From Algoriphagus sp. (GTDB lineage Bacteria; Bacteroidota; Bacteroidia; Cytophagales; Cyclobacteriaceae): DNA of 64,000 nucleotides. The position numbers and the translations under genes were made by a program. A model generated the notes under the pieces. The model worked only from the letters and a program-made list of their open reading frames with translations, did no database searches and was not told the origin of the DNA. Below are positions 9,190-18,240 of this stretch, piece by piece (the stretch's first letter is position 1; every line of letters begins with the position of its first letter). The stretch lies in assembly GCF_024305035.1 (NCBI RefSeq), contig NZ_JAMWZB010000009.1, positions 86,834 through 150,833 on the forward strand, read 5' to 3'.

Positions 9190-10176
9190 ATGGAACTGAA
9201 AACCATCAAAAAAATCGGAGTTTTGACTTCGGGTGGAGATTCCCCCGGAATGAACGCCGCCATTCGTGCGGCGGTAAGAGCCGGTTTTTACTACAATCTG
9301 GAGATGTACGGAATCTACCGCGGCTATGAAGGATTGATTCAAAATGACATTAAGAAACTCCATTCTGGAGACATTGCCCATGTGTTGGAACGTGGGGGAA
9401 CCTTTCTCAAATCTGCCCGAAGTGCAGAGTTTCGTACCCCTGAAGGAAGACAAAAAGCCTATACTAACCTTCGGTCTCACGGCATTGATGCCCTGATTGT
9501 TATCGGAGGGGATGGTTCGTTGACCGGAGCCCACTTGTTCTACAAAGAGTTTGGAATCCCGGCAGTGGGACTTCCCGGAACCATTGACAATGACCTGTCG
9601 GGAACCGATGCAACCATTGGTTTTGATACCGCCTGCAATACGGCCATCGAAGCCATTGATAAGATTCGAGATACGGCCACCTCTCATGACCGGCTCTTTT
9701 TCGTGGAAGTGATGGGAAGAGATGCCGGCTTTATTGCCATCAATGCCGGAATAGGTTCTGCGGCTGCTGCGATTTTGATCCCGGAGAAAAAAATGGCCAT
9801 CGAAGAGCTCGTGGAAAAACTCCGGGTCCGAACCAAAGCCAAAAAAGCCTCCAATATTGTAATTGTAGCCGAAGGGGGGAAAAGTGGGGGTGCGGCTGAA
9901 ATTGCCGAAAAGGTTAAAAAACACCTTCCCTATTACGATATCAAAGTCACCATATTGGGTCACTTACAGCGAGGCGGGGCTCCGAGCTCCTACGATCGAC
10001 TGTTGGCCTCCAAACTTGGGGTATCGGCAGTTGAAGGCCTACTTCAAGGAAAATATGATGTTATGGCGGGTCTGATCAATCACAAGGTGGTCTATACCCC
10101 AATCAAACGGGCAATTGTCGATGATAAGGAAGTGGATGAGGATGATTTCCGGGTAGCCAAAATCCTATCCACCTAA
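9190..10176 (+). CDS. pfkA: ATP-dependent 6-phosphofructokinase
   Basis: Phosphorylates fructose 6-phosphate to fructose 1,6-bisphosphate, the committed step of glycolysis. 328 residues, close to the usual ~320. Motifs: TSGGDSPGMNAAIRA and GGDGSLTGA for ATP binding, PGTIDNDLSGTD with the catalytic Asp, EVMGRDAGFIA for substrate binding, and LGHLQRGGAPSSYDR. The Gly after GGDGS indicates the ATP form, not the PPi form. Directly downstream of mgsA and followed by a strong terminator. Confidence 0.97.
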   Translation: MELKTIKKIGVLTSGGDSPGMNAAIRAAVRAGFYYNLEMYGIYRGYEGLIQNDIKKLHSGDIAHVLERGGTFLKSARSAEFRTPEGRQKAYTNLRSHGIDALIVIGGDGSLTGAHLFYKEFGIPAVGLPGTIDNDLSGTDATIGFDTACNTAIEAIDKIRDTATSHDRLFFVEVMGRDAGFIAINAGIGSAAAAILIPEKKMAIEELVEKLRVRTKAKKASNIVIVAEGGKSGGAAEIAEKVKKHLPYYDIKVTILGHLQRGGAPSSYDRLLASKLGVSAVEGLLQGKYDVMAGLINHKVVYTPIKRAIVDDKEVDEDDFRVAKILST

Positions 10177-10208
10177 ACCCTACTGACCTGTGGTTACTTC
10201 CTAGTTTT

Positions 10209-10236
10209 TAAAGGGGCCAAATCGGCCCTTTTTTTG
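10209..10236 (+). terminator. rho-independent terminator after pfkA
   Basis: An AAAGGG(G)CC arm pairs with GGCCCTTT around a short A/T loop and runs into seven Ts, 35 bases after the pfkA stop. Confidence 0.85.
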
Positions 10237-10317
10237 TTAAATTAGGGAAGTAAGCTTTTTATCTTTCTTTCCCCAGAAAGGGAAAAGCATTAATTTCATT
10301 CCTCCAAACCAAATCTC

Positions 10318-11361
10318 ATGAACAAACGAACCTTTTTAAAAAGCTTGGGAATTGCAGGAGCCGCACTTCCGTTTCTAGCTTTTGATCGCCAAAAAATAAG
10401 TCATCCCCAAGCTACGATCCTTCCCAATCCTATTCAAAAGGGAGATACCGTAGGCCTGATTAGCCCATCTGCAGCTACTGCGGACCGGATGGAATTCACT
10501 TTTGCCAAAGAGGCATTGGAAGCCTTGGGATTTCAAGTAAAACCGGGGGCCCATCTCAAAAATCGCCGGGGACATTTGGCGGGTACCGATCAAGAAAGAG
10601 CCGCAGATCTCAATGCAATGTTTGCCGATCCCGATGTGAAGGCCATCGTTTGTATTCGAGGGGGATCGGGTGCAGCTAGAATCCTGCCCTTACTCGATTA
10701 CGATTTGATCCGAACTAATCCAAAGCCACTCTTGGGCTATTCGGATATTACTGCCTTACACTGCGCAATTTATTCTCAAACAGGTTTAATTTCCTTTCAT
10801 GGCCCCAATGGAACAGGCAGTTGGAATAAATTCAATGTCAAGCAATTTGAACAGGTATTTTTTGATCAATCCCAAGTACTTTATCAAAATGAACAAACCG
10901 ACACGGGCGATTTGGTGATCAAGGCCAATCGGATTCAAACCCTGACTCCAGGTCAGGCAAGTGGAAGACTACTGGGAGGAAATCTGACCGTTCTCACTGC
11001 TCTGAGTGGCACGCCGTATTATCCGGATTTCAAGGAGGCCATTTTGTACATCGAAGATATCGGCGAAGATCCCTACCGAATTGACCGGATGATGAGTACC
11101 TTAAAATTAAACGGTACCTTAGATGTCATTGCTGGATTTGTTTTTGGTCAATGTTCGGATTGCAGTCCGGGTGGAGGATACGGATCTCTCACCGTCGATC
11201 AGGTGTTAGACGATTATGTTCTTCCTTTGGGAATTCCCGCCTATTCAGGCGCAATGATCGGCCATATTCCCAAACAATTTATTATTCCCAATGGGGCTTT
11301 GGTCCAGCTCAACGCCGATCAAGGCAGTATTCAACTCATTCAAGACCTATTCCATTCATGA
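10318..11361 (+). CDS. LD-carboxypeptidase (S66 family), exported
   Basis: Serine peptidase of family S66 (LdcA/MccF fold) that trims D-Ala from tetrapeptide muropeptides during wall recycling; some relatives cleave microcin C. 347 residues. The N-terminus MNKRTFLKSLGIAGAALPF is a signal or Tat-like leader, unlike the cytoplasmic E. coli enzyme. Family signatures are KGDTVGLISPS, CIRGGSGAARILPLLDY, the nucleophile in LGYSDITALH, and the Glu and His segments YIEDIGEDPYRIDRM and IGHIPKQF. Its stop overlaps the start of the lipase gene (ATGA). Confidence 0.88.
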   Translation: MNKRTFLKSLGIAGAALPFLAFDRQKISHPQATILPNPIQKGDTVGLISPSAATADRMEFTFAKEALEALGFQVKPGAHLKNRRGHLAGTDQERAADLNAMFADPDVKAIVCIRGGSGAARILPLLDYDLIRTNPKPLLGYSDITALHCAIYSQTGLISFHGPNGTGSWNKFNVKQFEQVFFDQSQVLYQNEQTDTGDLVIKANRIQTLTPGQASGRLLGGNLTVLTALSGTPYYPDFKEAILYIEDIGEDPYRIDRMMSTLKLNGTLDVIAGFVFGQCSDCSPGGGYGSLTVDQVLDDYVLPLGIPAYSGAMIGHIPKQFIIPNGALVQLNADQGSIQLIQDLFHS

Positions 11362-12074
11362 TCGCAACTCTTTTTATTCCATTTCTCCTAACACTGGTCT
11401 TTGCCTGTGGTACTCCCCAGTCAAATTCCTCAATCGCACCCGAAGACATGCAAGATCGACCACTTACGTATTTAGCCCTAGGAGATAGCTACACGATTGG
11501 AGAAGGAGTCTCGGAAGCTGAGCGATACCCGAATCAATTGGTACGCCAACTGAATGCCTCCATGGAGCGAACCTGGTCTGAACCTGAAATCATTGCCAAA
11601 ACCGGATGGACGGTGGAAGAGCTGGAAGAAGGAATTTTAGACGCAGCACCCACTGGGGAGCCCTATAATTTGGTCACCTTGCTAATCGGGGTGAATAATC
11701 AGTATCGAGGCAGATCAGTGGAGGAATTCGAATCCGAATTTGAACAGATGCTATTGCGTGCCATTGGATTTGCTGGCAATCTACCCAATCATGTTTTTGT
11801 GCTCTCCATTCCCGATTGGGGAGTTACTCCCTTCGCCGCTGAAAAGGGTTCGGATATTGATCAGGTCAAATCCCAAATCGACGCATTCAACGCAGCAAAA
11901 AAGGAAGTTTGTCGAAAGTATGGAGTAGCCTTTATTGAAATCACCGAACAATACCGTCAAATCGGAGGCCTTCCTGAAATGGTTGTGGAAGATCAGCTTC
12001 ACCCTTCCGGATTAGTCTATAGCCAATGGACCGATAAACTTTTACAAGAAGTGCTAAAAATTTATCAGAATTAA
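11358..12074 (+). CDS. SGNH/GDSL hydrolase, lipoprotein
   Basis: Esterase or lipase-like hydrolase of 238 residues. The start overlaps the previous stop (ATGA) and gives a lipoprotein signal ending LVFAC (Cys17). A longer upstream reading has no support. Block I is ALGDSYTIGEG with the nucleophile Ser, the Gly and Asn oxyanion residues are in LIGVNNQYRG, and the C-terminal catalytic pair is DQLHPSG. The substrate is unknown; pairing with an LD-carboxypeptidase hints at cell-wall or surface ester chemistry, but that is only inference. Confidence 0.85.
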   Translation: MIATLFIPFLLTLVFACGTPQSNSSIAPEDMQDRPLTYLALGDSYTIGEGVSEAERYPNQLVRQLNASMERTWSEPEIIAKTGWTVEELEEGILDAAPTGEPYNLVTLLIGVNNQYRGRSVEEFESEFEQMLLRAIGFAGNLPNHVFVLSIPDWGVTPFAAEKGSDIDQVKSQIDAFNAAKKEVCRKYGVAFIEITEQYRQIGGLPEMVVEDQLHPSGLVYSQWTDKLLQEVLKIYQN

Positions 12075-12227
12075 ACGATTAGTGACAGGAGCTAGAAGTA
12101 AACTGCTCGGAGCCACTGAGAGAAAAAAATCAGGCTTTCGTCCTCAAGTTCACTTTTTTGCATCGGATATGGTTAATTTCACGAGTGGAAAGCCTTAGGA
12201 ATCACCTTCCAAAAACGCTCAATATCT

Positions 12228-12839
12228 ATGAAAATCATCTGCATCGGCCGCAATTATGCCGCACATATTGAAGAACTCAAAAACGAAACGCCGGGGAATC
12301 CCGTAGTCTTTTTAAAACCCGATACCGCAGTCCTGAAAAATGGTGCCGCGTTTTATTACCCGGATTTTTCAAAAAACATCCACCACGAAGTAGAATTGGT
12401 GCTCAAGATCAGTAAGGAAGGCAAATACATTCAAAAAGAATTTGCCCATCGCTATTTTGAGCAGATCGGGTTGGGAATTGATTTTACCGCCCGGGACCTT
12501 CAAGATCAATGTAAAGCTAAGGGCTTACCTTGGGAAATCGCCAAAGCCTTTAATGGCTCAGCGCCTTTAGGAGAATTTCTTCCGGTTTCTGAATTGAAAG
12601 AATTAAATAACATTGATTTTCACCTGCGAATCAATGGAGAAGAGAGACAGAGGGGAAATACCCGTCTTATGCTTTTTGACTTTAGTACCCTAATTGAATA
12701 CGTGTCTGAATTTTTCACCTTGAAGAAAGGGGACTTAATCTATACCGGCACTCCGGCGGGCGTGGGTCCGGTCCATATTGGAGATCACTTGGAAGGATTT
12801 ATCGGGACTCAAAAATTACTGGATTTTGAGGTTAAGTAA
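12228..12839 (+). CDS. fumarylacetoacetate hydrolase family protein
   Basis: 203 residues with the FAH C-terminal fold that uses a divalent metal to cleave or decarboxylate acylpyruvates or similar beta-diketones. Signatures: ICIGRNYAAHIEELKN, FLKPDTAVL, HHEVELVLKI for metal binding, GLGIDFTARDLQDQCKAKGLPWEIAKAFNGSAPLGE, and LIYTGTPAGVGPV. It is short, as expected for the YcgM/acylpyruvase (FAHD1-like) subgroup. The 3' end overlaps the following peptidase start by 14 bases. Confidence 0.9.
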   Translation: MKIICIGRNYAAHIEELKNETPGNPVVFLKPDTAVLKNGAAFYYPDFSKNIHHEVELVLKISKEGKYIQKEFAHRYFEQIGLGIDFTARDLQDQCKAKGLPWEIAKAFNGSAPLGEFLPVSELKELNNIDFHLRINGEERQRGNTRLMLFDFSTLIEYVSEFFTLKKGDLIYTGTPAGVGPVHIGDHLEGFIGTQKLLDFEVK

Positions 12840-14700
12840 GTTTATTCTCCCCTTTTTGGCTTGCTGTTTACTTTCTGTTCAGGTTTTCTCCCAGGGAATC
12901 ATTCCAAATTATTTTCGTTCCCCTGTCAAACCTGGTGGGAGAAATTTCCTGTCTGGAAATTTTGCCGAACTTCGCCCCAACCATTTCCACACAGGCTTGG
13001 ATTACAAGTTTGGAGGCGTAGAAGGGGAACCCATTTATGCCGCAGCTGACGGTTGGGTTCATCGAATTAAAATCTCCACCTATGGCTATGGCAATGTCAT
13101 CTATCTGAAGCATCCTTCAGGACACATCACCCTGTATGGTCATTTGAGGAATTTTAATCCGGAACTTCAACAGTACCTGATTGAAAAAATGTACGATCGA
13201 CAGGTAAATGAATTGGAAGTCTACCCTGAACCCGGTGAACTCCCGGTTAAACAAGGAGAACGGATTGCCGATGGAGGAAACTCCGGGAGTTCGGGAGGAC
13301 CCCATTTACACTTTGAAATCCGAGACAGTCTGGATCGAGCGTTGGATCCCCTGCTTTTTGGATTCCCGGAAGTTTTAGATCGGCTCGCCCCCACTCCTCA
13401 AAGCATCGCCTTTGTTCCCTTGGAAATCGATTCTCGGATCAATGGGAAATTTCAGCGCTTGGAAATCACCCCTACTCCGAACGGAGCCAATTATCGAGTT
13501 CCCACTCCCATTGAAATCACCGGTCCGGTTGGGCTGGAATTCCGTGGATTTGATCAGCTGGATGGGGCCCCAAACCGGAATGGCTTTCCTTATTTCGAAT
13601 TAATCGAGGAAGACAGTACCCTTCTCCGCCTGCTAGTGGATCAAGTGGATTTTAACTTCACCCGACAGTTTTTACTTCATACCCATCAAAACCGCTTTAC
13701 CAAACTTTACCATCAACCAGAGTTAAAATTTGATTACCTAAGTCCAAATCAGGTCGGTACGGGTTATTTGAATTTAGCTCCGAAGGAAGAAAAAAACTAT
13801 AGGCTCCTGCTTAAAGACGCCTATAATAATAGCCGCGAAATCAGTTTTTCCCTGAAAGGAAAAGATGCTGCCCATCAGGTCGCTGATGGAGCCGCCCCAG
13901 CTCGAGCCAAAGTGGAGTACTTGGGAAATATTCTCAAAATTAAAGCCCCACTAGCTGCCGAAGGAGGATTGGCGAAATTTTACCTCGGAGCTCATTCTTT
14001 TGAGATGTTACCCGCCTACCAGGATGCCCAAAGCCGGACTTACCTCTGGGATATGCGATTTGGAATTCCCGAAGAGGTAGACATCTGCTCAGAAGTTGTG
14101 ATTCCCAACGTCCATGCCTTCATTCCTTTGGGGCAGGAAAAATTATTTGCAAAAAGAGGAATCCAACTTCATTTTGAAGAAAATAGCCTGCTGGAAGATC
14201 TCTACCTTCGGGTCGCTGACAGGGGAAGTATGACTGCCCCACGACTGGAAATCAATACTCCCAATGAGCATCTTTTTGCGCCGATTGAAGTCCTTTGGGA
14301 TGTCTCAGGATACAGCGGTAACCGGCAAAAAACCCATGTCTATCAACTGGGAAATCGGGAACGACGCTCCTTTGTGGGCGGGACATGGGAAGATGGAAAT
14401 ATCCGCTTCAAAACCAGAAATTTTGGTACTTTTGTACTGGCTGAAGATCAGACCCAACCGACCATCCGGCCTGTTCGGGTAAATTCCACTGAGATCCGTT
14501 TTACCATTACGGATAATTTGTCAGGCATTCAGTCTTTTGAGGCCTGGGTAGATGGAAAATGGGTGTTGATGCGCTATGAACACAAACGCGCCCTGATTTG
14601 GTCCGAAAAGTTGGATAAACAAGCCTTCAAAGGACCGGTTATACTCAAGGTCACTGATCAGGCAGGCAACGTTGCCGAATGGAAAGGGACCATCAGTTAA
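12826..14700 (+). CDS. M23 family metallopeptidase (LytM domain), exported
   Basis: Zinc endopeptidase-type protein of 624 residues acting on peptidoglycan cross-bridges. The TTG at 12826 was chosen because it gives a clean signal peptide (MRLSKFILPFLACCLLSVQ, cut near VFSQG); no ATG in frame does this. The LytM core is at the N-terminus: HTGLDYKFGGVEGEPIYAAADG, YGHLRNF and PHLHFEIRD carry the zinc and catalytic His/Asp residues. The long C-terminal part is beta-rich and Ig-like (about residues 180-624). Overlaps the FAH gene by 14 bases. Confidence 0.88.
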   Translation: MRLSKFILPFLACCLLSVQVFSQGIIPNYFRSPVKPGGRNFLSGNFAELRPNHFHTGLDYKFGGVEGEPIYAAADGWVHRIKISTYGYGNVIYLKHPSGHITLYGHLRNFNPELQQYLIEKMYDRQVNELEVYPEPGELPVKQGERIADGGNSGSSGGPHLHFEIRDSLDRALDPLLFGFPEVLDRLAPTPQSIAFVPLEIDSRINGKFQRLEITPTPNGANYRVPTPIEITGPVGLEFRGFDQLDGAPNRNGFPYFELIEEDSTLLRLLVDQVDFNFTRQFLLHTHQNRFTKLYHQPELKFDYLSPNQVGTGYLNLAPKEEKNYRLLLKDAYNNSREISFSLKGKDAAHQVADGAAPARAKVEYLGNILKIKAPLAAEGGLAKFYLGAHSFEMLPAYQDAQSRTYLWDMRFGIPEEVDICSEVVIPNVHAFIPLGQEKLFAKRGIQLHFEENSLLEDLYLRVADRGSMTAPRLEINTPNEHLFAPIEVLWDVSGYSGNRQKTHVYQLGNRERRSFVGGTWEDGNIRFKTRNFGTFVLAEDQTQPTIRPVRVNSTEIRFTITDNLSGIQSFEAWVDGKWVLMRYEHKRALIWSEKLDKQAFKGPVILKVTDQAGNVAEWKGTIS

Positions 14701-14725
14701 TTTGTTCCACCAAAAATAAAATTTT

Positions 14726-15175
14726 ATGTCAGTAGAAGTTGGCCAACTGGCCCCAGATTTCGAAGCAAAAATTGAAACAGGAGAAACCATCAAGCTTTCT
14801 GATTTCAAAGGAAAAAAAGTCATTCTTTATTTTTACCCCAAAGACAACACTCCCGGCTGCACGGCTCAGGCCTGTAACCTTCGGGACAATTACCAGGACT
14901 TGCAAAAAGCGGGATATGTGGTTTTGGGGATCAGTTCGGATTCGGAAAAATCGCATCAAAAATTCATCGAAAAGCAGGAATTACCTTTTTCTCTGATTGC
15001 CGATGAGGATAAAAAAGTACACGAACTTTACGGCACTTGGGTAGAAAAATCCATGTACGGCCGAAAGTACATGGGCACAGCCCGCACCACTTTTGTAATC
15101 GATGAAGAAGGAAAAATTGCCGAGATCATCGAAAAAGTTAAAACCAAAGAACACACAGCACAAATTCTCAAATAA
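14726..15175 (+). CDS. bcp: thioredoxin-dependent thiol peroxidase (Bcp/PrxQ)
   Basis: Peroxiredoxin that reduces hydrogen peroxide and alkyl hydroperoxides with thioredoxin as donor. 149 residues. The peroxidatic Cys45 and resolving Cys50 are seen in NTPGCTAQAC, the C-x4-C pattern of the atypical 2-Cys Bcp group, after the strand VILYFYPKD. No signal peptide, so cytoplasmic. It sits 10 bases upstream of the transketolase pair and probably shares their transcript. Confidence 0.95.
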   Translation: MSVEVGQLAPDFEAKIETGETIKLSDFKGKKVILYFYPKDNTPGCTAQACNLRDNYQDLQKAGYVVLGISSDSEKSHQKFIEKQELPFSLIADEDKKVHELYGTWVEKSMYGRKYMGTARTTFVIDEEGKIAEIIEKVKTKEHTAQILK

Positions 15176-15185
15176 ATCCTCCGTA

Positions 15186-16037
15186 ATGGAAAAAAAATCA
15201 ATCGAACAACTCCAATCCATCTGTTCTCAGGTACGCAGAGACATCCTCCGGATGGTACATGCGGTCAATTCAGGTCACCCCGGGGCTTCCTTGGGTTGCA
15301 CCGAGTTTTTTGTCGCCCTGTATTTTGATCAGATGAATCACAATGCTGCTTTCCAAATGGAAGGAAAAGGCGAGGACCTCTTTTTCCTATCCAATGGGCA
15401 CATTTCTCCGGTTTGGTATTCTGTCCTTTCCCGTTCAGGATATTTTCCGATTCAGGAAATGAAAACCTTCCGCAAACTCAACTCCAGACTTCAGGGTCAT
15501 CCGGCAACTGAGGAAAACCTGCCAGGAATCCGTATTGCATCCGGGTCACTTGGACAGGGACTTTCTGTCGCGATTGGTGCGGCTCAAGTCAAAAAACTAA
15601 ATGGGGATGATCGCCTGGTTTATTGCCTGATGGGAGACGGTGAGCAGCAAGAAGGACAAGTTTGGGAGGCAGCCATGTATGCCGCTCACTATGGAGTGGA
15701 TAATCTCATTGCCACGATTGATTACAATGGACAGCAGATCGACGGTCCTACCCATGAGGTGATGGATTTAAAAAATCTCAAAGGAAAGTGGGAAGCTTTT
15801 GGATGGGAAGTCAATGAAATCAAAAAAGGAAATGAGATGGAATCGGTTTTGGAAGGCTTGAACAAAGCCAAATCCCTAGCCGGAAAAGGCAAACCCGTTC
15901 TCAACCTTCTTTACACCGAAATGGGCTACGGGGTGGACTTTATGGTCGGCACCCACAAATGGCACGGCGTTGCTCCCAACGATGAGCAGCTTGCCAATGC
16001 CCTGGGACAACTCCCTGAAACCCTCGGTGATTATTAA
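15186..16037 (+). CDS. transketolase, N-terminal subunit
   Basis: First half of a split transketolase: the thiamine diphosphate-binding (PP) domain, 283 residues. Motifs: VNSGHPGASLGCTEFFVALY, GSLGQGLSVAIGAA and the TPP-binding GDGEQQEGQVWEA followed by Asn in IDYNGQQ. The start at 15186 (MEKKSIEQL) was preferred over an in-frame upstream reading that would overlap bcp. The second subunit follows 18 bases later; together they make the pentose phosphate pathway enzyme. Splitting into two genes is common in some Bacteroidetes, Archaea and Firmicutes. Confidence 0.94.
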   Translation: MEKKSIEQLQSICSQVRRDILRMVHAVNSGHPGASLGCTEFFVALYFDQMNHNAAFQMEGKGEDLFFLSNGHISPVWYSVLSRSGYFPIQEMKTFRKLNSRLQGHPATEENLPGIRIASGSLGQGLSVAIGAAQVKKLNGDDRLVYCLMGDGEQQEGQVWEAAMYAAHYGVDNLIATIDYNGQQIDGPTHEVMDLKNLKGKWEAFGWEVNEIKKGNEMESVLEGLNKAKSLAGKGKPVLNLLYTEMGYGVDFMVGTHKWHGVAPNDEQLANALGQLPETLGDY

Positions 16038-16055
16038 TCCATCCAACAGAACATC

Positions 16056-17018
16056 ATGAGCTTAGATTTAAAATTCAACTATACAGAAAAAAAAGATACC
16101 CGATCCGGATTTGGTGACGGATTGCTGGAAGCCGGGCGTAGAAACCCCAATGTTGTCGGACTCTGTGCCGACTTGATCGGTTCGCTAAAAATGGGGGCTT
16201 TCCAAAAGGAATTTCCCGAGCGTTTTTTCCAGACCGGAATCGCCGAAGCCAATATGATTGGTTTAGCAGCGGGGATGGCCACCTCCGGAAAAATTCCTTT
16301 TACCGGAACGTTCGCCAATTTCTCCACCGGTCGGGTTTATGATCAGATCCGCCAATCGGTGGCGTATTCCGACAAAAATGTCAAAATCTGTGCCTCTCAC
16401 GCAGGCTTGACCTTAGGGGAAGATGGGGCCACTCATCAGATCCTTGAGGACATGGGTATGATGAAAATGCTGCCCCATATGACCGTGATCAACCCTTGTG
16501 ACTACAATCAAACCAAAGCGGCGACTTTGGCGATTGCCGAATACGAAGGTCCGGTCTACTTGCGTTTTGGTCGTCCAAGCTGGCCGATCTTCACCCCTTC
16601 GGATCAGAAATTTGAGATCGGAAAGGCCTGGAAAATGATCGATGGAAAAGACGTCTCCATTTTCGCCACCGGCCATTTGGTTTGGGAAGCCGTTGTCGCA
16701 GAAGCCATGCTTCGACAGGAAGGGATTTCTGCCGAGGTAATCAATATTCATACGATCAAACCTTTAGATGAAGAGGCAATCTTGGAGTCAGTAAAAAAGA
16801 CAGGCTGTGCGGTAGCTGCCGAAGAGCATCAAATCAACGGGGGTTTGGGGGATAGCATTGCCCAGACCTTGATCAGAAATAACCCTGCACCCTTAGAATA
16901 TGTAGCGGTTAATGACAGCTTTGGGGAGTCTGGAACACCGACCGAATTGTTGGAAAAATACGGCTTGAATGCCGAAAATATCGTTAAGGCCGTAAAACGA
17001 GCCTTAGCAAGAAAATAA
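16056..17018 (+). CDS. transketolase, C-terminal subunit
   Basis: Second half of the split transketolase, 320 residues, with the pyrimidine-binding domain (DTRSGFGDGLLEAGRRNPNVVGL, then GIAEANMIGLAAGMA with the Glu that activates TPP, and FANFSTGRVYDQIRQSVAY) and the C-terminal domain (ending EEHQINGGLGDSIAQTL). It pairs with the upstream N-terminal subunit and is followed by a terminator. Confidence 0.94.
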   Translation: MSLDLKFNYTEKKDTRSGFGDGLLEAGRRNPNVVGLCADLIGSLKMGAFQKEFPERFFQTGIAEANMIGLAAGMATSGKIPFTGTFANFSTGRVYDQIRQSVAYSDKNVKICASHAGLTLGEDGATHQILEDMGMMKMLPHMTVINPCDYNQTKAATLAIAEYEGPVYLRFGRPSWPIFTPSDQKFEIGKAWKMIDGKDVSIFATGHLVWEAVVAEAMLRQEGISAEVINIHTIKPLDEEAILESVKKTGCAVAAEEHQINGGLGDSIAQTLIRNNPAPLEYVAVNDSFGESGTPTELLEKYGLNAENIVKAVKRALARK

Positions 17019-17053
17019 ACGTTAAAACCTTGCCCAAGGGTTTAGCTAAACCA

Positions 17054-17098
17054 AAACCTCCGAGACCTGCCTAATGACAGCAATCGGAGGTTTTTTCT
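17054..17098 (+). terminator. rho-independent terminator after transketolase
   Basis: AAACCTCCGA pairs with TCGGAGGTTT across a 20-base loop, followed by TTTCTTTT. Positioned 36 bases after the transketolase stop. Confidence 0.75.
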
Positions 17099-17202
17099 TT
17101 TATGGCCACCACCCGAATTCAGGCTGAAGCCTTCCCCTTATTCTTTCCTTCCAAATCGCTATACCCGTTTTTTTATTTCCTCAATTTCTCCAATTTTAGC
17201 CC

Positions 17203-17739
17203 ATGATCACCCTTTCTGAACACCTTCAACTGACAACGATCACCCCATCGGATTCAGCACTTCTTTATCAACTGATGAACCGCATCTACAAGGCCGCTTA
17301 TGCGGAATTTTGGGAAGATGGTGGCAATTGGTATGTGGATTTAATTTACCATGAGGAGAATGTGAAAAAGGAGCTTACCAGAAGCAGAACAAATTATTTT
17401 TTTGTGGAATGGAAAAAGGAAAAAGTGGGAATATTAAAATATGATTTCCCCTTTTCGCCTCGGGTAATCGACATTTCCAATGCCATGAAACTCCACCGGC
17501 TTTACTTGGACCCTTCCACCCATGGCAAAGGGGTGGCGAGCTTGTTACTCGAGCACTGCACACAAGTCGCCAAAACAGCCCAGTTGGAATATATCTGGTT
17601 GGAGGCCATGTCTTGCAAACCCCAGGCCAAGCGATTTTATGAGAAAAACGGGTTCGAGCAAGTTCTAAGCTATACTCTAGATTTTGAACAACTTTATCCT
17701 CAATACCGGCAAATTGAGATCATGCAAAAGCGAGTTTGA
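17203..17739 (+). CDS. GNAT family N-acetyltransferase
   Basis: 178-residue acetyl-CoA-dependent acyltransferase of the GNAT superfamily. Motif A is visible as LHRLYLDPSTHGKGVASLLLEHCTQVAK (the Q/RxxGxG/A pyrophosphate loop), followed by the C-terminal LEAMSCKPQAKRFYEKNGFEQ. The acceptor is not evident. Single gene between a terminator and a small unknown gene. Confidence 0.9.
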   Translation: MITLSEHLQLTTITPSDSALLYQLMNRIYKAAYAEFWEDGGNWYVDLIYHEENVKKELTRSRTNYFFVEWKKEKVGILKYDFPFSPRVIDISNAMKLHRLYLDPSTHGKGVASLLLEHCTQVAKTAQLEYIWLEAMSCKPQAKRFYEKNGFEQVLSYTLDFEQLYPQYRQIEIMQKRV

Positions 17740-17847
17740 AGAAAACATTTCGGACGGTTGACGCCATCAACTCCAGGCAATTGAATACTGAAATTTTTGG
17801 TTTCTAGTTACCCTTTATTTTTTTCCGAACTTTGCAAAAGACTTCCC

Positions 17848-18135
17848 ATGAAGAGCCTAAGCCAACTCAAAATCAATGGCTTTCCCGGATTTAACTCAAT
17901 CACCTTAACGGTACAAGGCCTGATTGGTAAGTGGCTTTATTTTTTTGGGATAGAACGTTCCCTCCAGATCCTAATGTTTAATCAAAATGTAAGTAGCTCC
18001 CAATTCTTTCCGGGTATGATTATTTGGGATGATGTCCCCCAACCATTTCTACCTCAACTGAATGTTGGAAAGTACAAGTTCTCCATCCTATCCTATCCCA
18101 ATAAGCTACAGGTTGAACTTTTGGATCAATTTTAA
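17848..18135 (+). CDS. small hypothetical protein
   Basis: 95 residues from the ATG at 17848 (MKSLSQLKINGF); a reading from 17797 would add 17 residues. Not recognised. It is mixed alpha/beta, Phe- and Pro-rich, with no membrane helix or signal peptide. Codon use looks like coding sequence, but nothing in the sequence identifies it. It could be a species-specific gene or a weakly expressed ORF. Confidence 0.4.
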   Translation: MKSLSQLKINGFPGFNSITLTVQGLIGKWLYFFGIERSLQILMFNQNVSSSQFFPGMIIWDDVPQPFLPQLNVGKYKFSILSYPNKLQVELLDQF

Positions 18136-18240
18136 TTAGCCCCCTGGCGAATCCGATGGGTTTTAAATCGTTCAAAAAGGTATTGTAATTTTCTAGCTCT
18201 TATCTTTTGATTCTCACTTCAAATATTAAATCCTCACCGG

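Noticed and set aside
8974..9963. Long minus-strand ORF of 329 codons across mgsA and pfkA
   Set aside because: It is antisense to two clear enzymes with conserved motifs, and its product has no recognisable features; a shadow frame.
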